Shown here in pieces: positions 17,565 through 20,369 of a stretch of 20,369 bases of DNA (the stretch's first letter is position 1; each line of letters opens with the position of its first letter). The notes below the pieces were generated by a model. It was not told where the DNA came from. It saw nothing but the letters and a program-made list of their open reading frames with translations, and did no database searches. The position numbers and the translations under genes are program-made. Source of the DNA: a bacterium (GTDB lineage Bacteria > Spirochaetota > Spirochaetia > JABEVK01); the NCBI GenBank assembly GCA_021782055.1, contig JAJXVP010000030.1, positions 1-20,369 on the forward strand. The letters run 5' to 3'.

Positions 17565-18836
17565 GTGAAGACGGTTGGCATGATTCTGGCGGGCGGTGCG
17601 GGAACCAGACTCGACCTTTTGACCGAACATCGGGCTAAGCCTGCTGTTCCCTTCGGCGGCCAGTACCGCATTATCGATTTTACACTCAGCAACTGTGCCA
17701 ATTCTGGGGTAGCGAACGTAGCCGTGCTGGCTCAGCATTTTCACCGAACCATTAGTCACCATATCGGCGTGGGTCACCCCTGGGACTTCGACAAAGACTT
17801 TAACAGTGTCGACATTCTTACCCCCCACCACGCCGGCCAAGAAAAATGGGTCAGCGGAACGGCGCAAGCGGTTTTCCAGAATTTTCAATTTTTGACGGAA
17901 CATAACGCGCAGAATGTGCTTGTTCTTTGTGGCGACCACGTTTATGGCATGGATTACCGGCCGCTACTTGAGGCTCATGAATCCAGCGACGCTGACCTGA
18001 CCATTGCCGCGATCCCGGTGGATGGCGAAAAGGCCAAGAACTACGGGATTCTCTCGATCGACGAGAGGCAAAAGATCCGCGCTTTCGAAGAAAAACCGGA
18101 ACGTCCGAAGTCGAATCTTGCCTCGATGGGAGTGTACGTCTTCCGAGTCGCCTTTTTGAAGCAGGTTTTGCAGGAGGTGTGCTGTCAGCATCAAGCGATC
18201 GATTTTGGTCTGGACGTTATTCCCCGCGTCATTGGAACCTACCGGGCCTTTGCCTACCCCTACGGCGGATACTGGCGCGATGTTGGTACTCTCGAGGAAT
18301 ACTGGCACGCCAACATGGAGCTACTTCAGCCTTCACCTCCGCTAGACCTTTACGACCGTAAAAATCGGTTTGGTGTGCACACAACGAGCCATCAGCTCCC
18401 CCCGGCAAAAATCAGCACTACCGGAAAGGTAGTTCGCAGTATCGTCTCAGGTGGTTGCCTCATCCAGGGGACCGTCGAAAACTCGGTGCTTTCGCCCAAC
18501 GTCGTGGTGGAAGAAGGTGCCATTGTCCGAAACTCCATCATTTTTGATCGAACCCTGGTTGGCCGGGGAAGCCTTTTAGACAGGACAATTCTGGACAAAG
18601 AAGTCGTCGTCGGCGCCTCGTGCCGAATCGGGTGCGGAAACTTTTCAACAGGGAACCGGGAGGTGCCCCGCATCCTTAACACCGGACTTAATGTCGTTGG
18701 AAAATCGGCACATATTCCCGCAGGAACGACGATCGAAAGAAATTGCCGTATTCTCTCGGGCGTGCTTGAGTCCGATTTTTTGTCGAAGACTGTCGAAAGT
18801 GGAACAACGGTTTTTCCGGCTTCTTCAACCTGTTAA
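17565..18836 (+). CDS. glgC: Glucose-1-phosphate adenylyltransferase (ADP-glucose pyrophosphorylase)
   Basis: The enzyme converts ATP + glucose-1-phosphate to ADP-glucose + pyrophosphate, the committed step of bacterial glycogen synthesis. The 423 residues include the nucleotidyltransferase signature GGAGTRL at 10-16, KPAVPFGG at 25-32, [13 protein letters not shown] at 36-48, GDHVYGMDY at 123-131 (metal and substrate site), the sugar-phosphate segment FEEKP at 174-178 and GYWRDVGT at 235-242. The C-terminal third is a left-handed beta-helix of hexapeptide-like repeats ([20 protein letters not shown]). I use the GTG at 17565, seven bases after AGGAG; the TTG at 17559 is too close to it. No other glycogen gene is in the window. 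The stop codon lies inside a perfect hairpin. Confidence 0.96.
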   Translation: MKTVGMILAGGAGTRLDLLTEHRAKPAVPFGGQYRIIDFTLSNCANSGVANVAVLAQHFHRTISHHIGVGHPWDFDKDFNSVDILTPHHAGQEKWVSGTAQAVFQNFQFLTEHNAQNVLVLCGDHVYGMDYRPLLEAHESSDADLTIAAIPVDGEKAKNYGILSIDERQKIRAFEEKPERPKSNLASMGVYVFRVAFLKQVLQEVCCQHQAIDFGLDVIPRVIGTYRAFAYPYGGYWRDVGTLEEYWHANMELLQPSPPLDLYDRKNRFGVHTTSHQLPPAKISTTGKVVRSIVSGGCLIQGTVENSVLSPNVVVEEGAIVRNSIIFDRTLVGRGSLLDRTILDKEVVVGASCRIGCGNFSTGNREVPRILNTGLNVVGKSAHIPAGTTIERNCRILSGVLESDFLSKTVESGTTVFPASSTC

Positions 18837-18848
18837 TTTTTTAACAGG
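18829..18848 (+). repeat. Perfect palindromic hairpin at the glgC stop codon
   Basis: CCTGTTAA, four T, TTAACAGG forms an 8-pair perfect stem that contains the glgC TAA. No T-run follows on the plus strand, so it is not a textbook terminator; it may protect the mRNA 3' end or aid termination. A near copy occurs at 19134-19152. Confidence 0.55.
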
Positions 18849-19481
18849 CTTAAGCCGTAATTTGCAAAAAGACCGCTATTAAAACGTAATGACCCTGTAA
18901 TTGGTTGTTTCTTCTTTTAAGGCAAAAACGTTTTAAGGTTTGTGGTTAAATCTTTTTAGCTTATCGACTATTTCACCTCAGGAAACAGTTTCCATTGCCA
19001 CAACTTGTAGACTTCAACAGAACTATTTCTTGTCACAAGCGCGGTCAAAACCCGTCTTCGACGCAAAATCGTGTACCCAAGGCTAAAAAAGTTGCGATTT
19101 TTGCACGGGCAAGTGCTTCCGCCAAGGATCCAACCTGTTATATTTTTAACAGCTGGACTTCCTCACTGTTCTTCGGATGCTGAGACCATCGGTTTGTGCA
19201 GGGCTTGAGTGCTCGCCACAGCAGAACTCTGAAGATTGGATACGTTCATCTAGTCCGCCTTAGCTTTAGGGTAAAGCATCAAAATGAAGTTATGACGAAA
19301 GAGCTCGGGATTTTATCCTAAAAAATCAGGTGACGGGGCGAATTCAATTTCACCGAGATGAAACACCTGTTTGACCTGAACGTCTCCTCGAATCTGACAT
19401 GGCATCGAAATTTTGCTTTTCAAGACCGAAGTTGCATGAAACCAAAAAAATGGTACTTTTTCCTCGTCTTCAGCACAAAGT
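18849..19481. other. Non-coding stretch between glgC and the toxin gene
   Basis: I see no supportable gene in this AT-rich region: the short open frames lack ribosome binding sites and protein-like composition. It holds a 13-base palindrome GGAAACAGTTTCC (18981-18993) and a second CTGTTA-type hairpin (19135-19152). A run of possible stems lies near 19309-19369: GATTTT/AAAATC, GGTGA/TCACC and CAGGTG/CACCTG. A small RNA or a decayed gene are possible; no known RNA family was recognised. Confidence 0.5.
19134..19152 (+). repeat. Second copy of the CTGTTA hairpin
   Basis: CCTGTTATATTTTTAACAG repeats the hairpin found at the glgC stop 306 bases upstream (shared AACCTGTTA ... TTTTTAACAG), here with a 6-pair stem CTGTTA/TAACAG. 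It suggests a local duplicated element. Confidence 0.5.
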
Positions 19482-19883
19482 TCAAGTCATTCCCGTTTCT
19501 AGACCCCAACTATTTGCCAGGTCTCTTAGCCTTTTATCTAATGTCAATATCCGCGCACCAAATCGTCGAGCCACAGTTAAGTAAAAGAGGTCGTAGCTTG
19601 AATGCTCTGTTCTAATAGATTCCATCAAAGTTTCTTCTTTCGTACTAGCAATGTCTATGAACTCATCAATCAATAAATCACAGTAATTTAACTTCTCAAT
19701 TGCTTGATCCTTATTGAGAAGTCCAGACCGAACGTATTTAAGTATGACATTGGTTGTTTCAGCTTTGTAAAGATCCGAGGTTATCACTCGGTCGGCTTGT
19801 TCCAGAAATTCTCGGATAGAATCCGCCTTAGCTCGATCAAGCGAAACTTCAATCCCTGCATTGGCATCCAAGACAATAATCAC
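19482..19883 (-). CDS. vapC: VapC-like PIN-domain toxin ribonuclease
   Basis: This 133-residue PIN-domain protein is probably a magnesium-dependent ribonuclease that stops translation when free of its antitoxin. The four conserved acidic positions are present: Asp6 in VLDANAGIEV, Glu42 in YKAETTNV, Asp98 in SSYDLFYLTVARRFG and Asp116 in ILTLDKRL. The length is typical of VapC. The GTG start overlaps the antitoxin stop as GTGA, the usual coupled arrangement. The plus-strand reading across this gene has nothing recognisable. The RNA target cannot be told from sequence. Confidence 0.88.
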   Translation of the reverse strand: MIIVLDANAGIEVSLDRAKADSIREFLEQADRVITSDLYKAETTNVILKYVRSGLLNKDQAIEKLNYCDLLIDEFIDIASTKEETLMESIRTEHSSYDLFYLTVARRFGARILTLDKRLRDLANSWGLETGMT

Positions 19884-20125
19884 CGGTCTCGGTCCTCACG
19901 AATCAAATCTACCGGGTCTGGAAATAAATCTACCTTAGGCAACCGCCTATTTCGAATCTCATCAAGAATTTTCTTTCTTCTGGCAACCCGCCCCTCGTTA
20001 AAATCTAGTGCCTTCTTCAATAGTACCAAAGTTTCCTGGGCAATACTTCGATTTTCGGCGGCAGCTACCAGGGAAAGTTTTTCATAGAGTTCTTTTGGAA
20101 CATCCCGGACTTGAAGGAGCGGCAT
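19880..20125 (-). CDS. vapB: VapB/FitA-like ribbon-helix-helix antitoxin
   Basis: This 81-residue antitoxin neutralises the PIN toxin encoded immediately after it and probably represses their shared promoter. Residues 1-40 fit a ribbon-helix-helix DNA-binding domain of the FitA/Arc type (LLQVRDVPKELYEKLSLVAA, then NRSIAQETLVLLKKAL). The charged C-terminal half (RRKKILDEIRNRRLPK, PDPVDLIREDRDR) would be the toxin-binding tail. I chose the ATG at 20125, which has GAGGT six bases upstream and gives the family's normal beginning; a longer reading from 20158 would run into the promoter. Confidence 0.85.
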   Translation of the reverse strand: MPLLQVRDVPKELYEKLSLVAAAENRSIAQETLVLLKKALDFNEGRVARRKKILDEIRNRRLPKVDLFPDPVDLIREDRDR

Positions 20126-20146
20126 GGGTAACCTCACACGGGAATT

Positions 20147-20175
20147 ATAATAATGCAAATTGCATACAATGTCAA
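20147..20175 (-). promoter_or_regulatory. Toxin-antitoxin promoter with palindromic operator
   Basis: On the minus strand TTGACA (20175-20170), 17 bases and TATTAT (20152-20147) form a strong promoter; TATAAT at 20149-20144 overlaps with a longer spacer. The spacer contains the 13-base palindrome ATGCAAATTGCAT (20153-20165), well placed for repression by the antitoxin or toxin-antitoxin complex. Confidence 0.7.
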
Positions 20176-20306
20176 CCAGTCTTTTTACGTCAAGTATACC
20201 TAATCTTTCGAGGTCATCTGGACCGTTTGAAAAGGCGAAGGCTGATTTTGACTGCCCAACGAAAATGTTTCTTGCGAATCTTGAGCAATATAGTAGTATT
20301 AGACCT

Positions 20307-20369
20307 ATGCAAGAATATCATCCCCTGACCTGGGCTACTCGAAAAGAGATCGACGTCGACTTGCAGGTT
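20307..20369 (+). CDS. Start of an unidentified gene, cut by the window edge
   Basis: An ATG at 20307 opens a frame that runs to the window end (21 codons, beginning MQEYHPLTWATRKEIDVDL). A promoter-like TTGCGA (20272-20277) - 16 bases - TAGTAT (20294-20299) sits directly before it, leaving only seven bases to the ATG. With no ribosome binding site in that space, the transcript could be leaderless. The product is not recognisable from this fragment, and the call could be wrong. Confidence 0.35.
   Translation, partial: MQEYHPLTWATRKEIDVDLQV

Noticed and set aside
19478..19515. tRNA-like T-loop GTTCAAGTC
   Set aside because: The flanking bases cannot form a T-stem, and no acceptor or anticodon arms are present.
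18995..19615. Short plus-strand open frames (62 and 85 codons) in and beside the non-coding stretch
   Set aside because: They have no ribosome binding sites and no protein-like pattern, and the second runs antisense into the toxin gene.

Overview
The window is a bacterial chromosomal segment of moderate GC content, with strong AGGAGG-type ribosome binding sites. No rRNA, tRNA, CRISPR array or insertion sequence was recognised. The outer-membrane/periplasmic gene set (lipoprotein, Spy-like protein, RseC-like protein) points to a diderm. The SUMF1-type secreted protein closely resembles a family that is very abundant in spirochaetes, so a spirochaete or related anaerobe is my best guess, held only moderately.

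Layout: (i) 1-1875, an envelope-signalling patch: a sensor histidine kinase with an odd 5' end, a small SHOCT-domain membrane protein and an RseC/MucC-like membrane protein. The last two are transcribed divergently from a region carrying two PhoB-style 11-bp-phased direct repeats. (ii) 1872-5792, a very large multimodular lipoprotein with three repeated CBM56-like modules, a GH16 beta-glucanase domain, an InlB/Flg_new repeat and a C-terminal beta-helix domain. Its rho-independent terminator lies inside the 3' end of the convergent RseC-like gene. (iii) 6064-7799, a His-tailed Spy/CpxP-like periplasmic protein, convergent with a secreted SUMF1-fold protein. (iv) 7862-10549, pyruvate phosphate dikinase. 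(v) 10628-17411, a complete F-type ATP synthase operon read right to left in the order a-c-b-delta-alpha-gamma-beta-epsilon. (vi) 17565-18836, divergent glgC (ADP-glucose pyrophosphorylase). (vii) 18837-19481, non-coding. (viii) 19482-20125, a VapBC-type toxin-antitoxin operon. The first codons of an unidentified gene lie at the right edge.

The most interesting object is the ATP synthase alpha subunit. After re-assigning its start to a TTG that overlaps the atpH stop, it is 721 residues, about 210 longer than a standard alpha subunit. The extra C-terminus ends in a domain that aligns by eye along its length with PTS EIIA type-2 (PtsN/fructose-type) domains, but the phosphorylatable histidine is replaced (Ser639 in GFALLST against GIAIPH). 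The epsilon subunit in the same operon is only 86 residues and lacks the C-terminal helices that inhibit many bacterial F1 enzymes. Together this suggests an ATP synthase with an unusual built-in regulatory module. Its neighbours, ppdK (PEP/pyruvate/ATP/PPi interconversion) and glgC (ATP-consuming glycogen precursor synthesis), make a link to carbon and energy status plausible, but that is inference.
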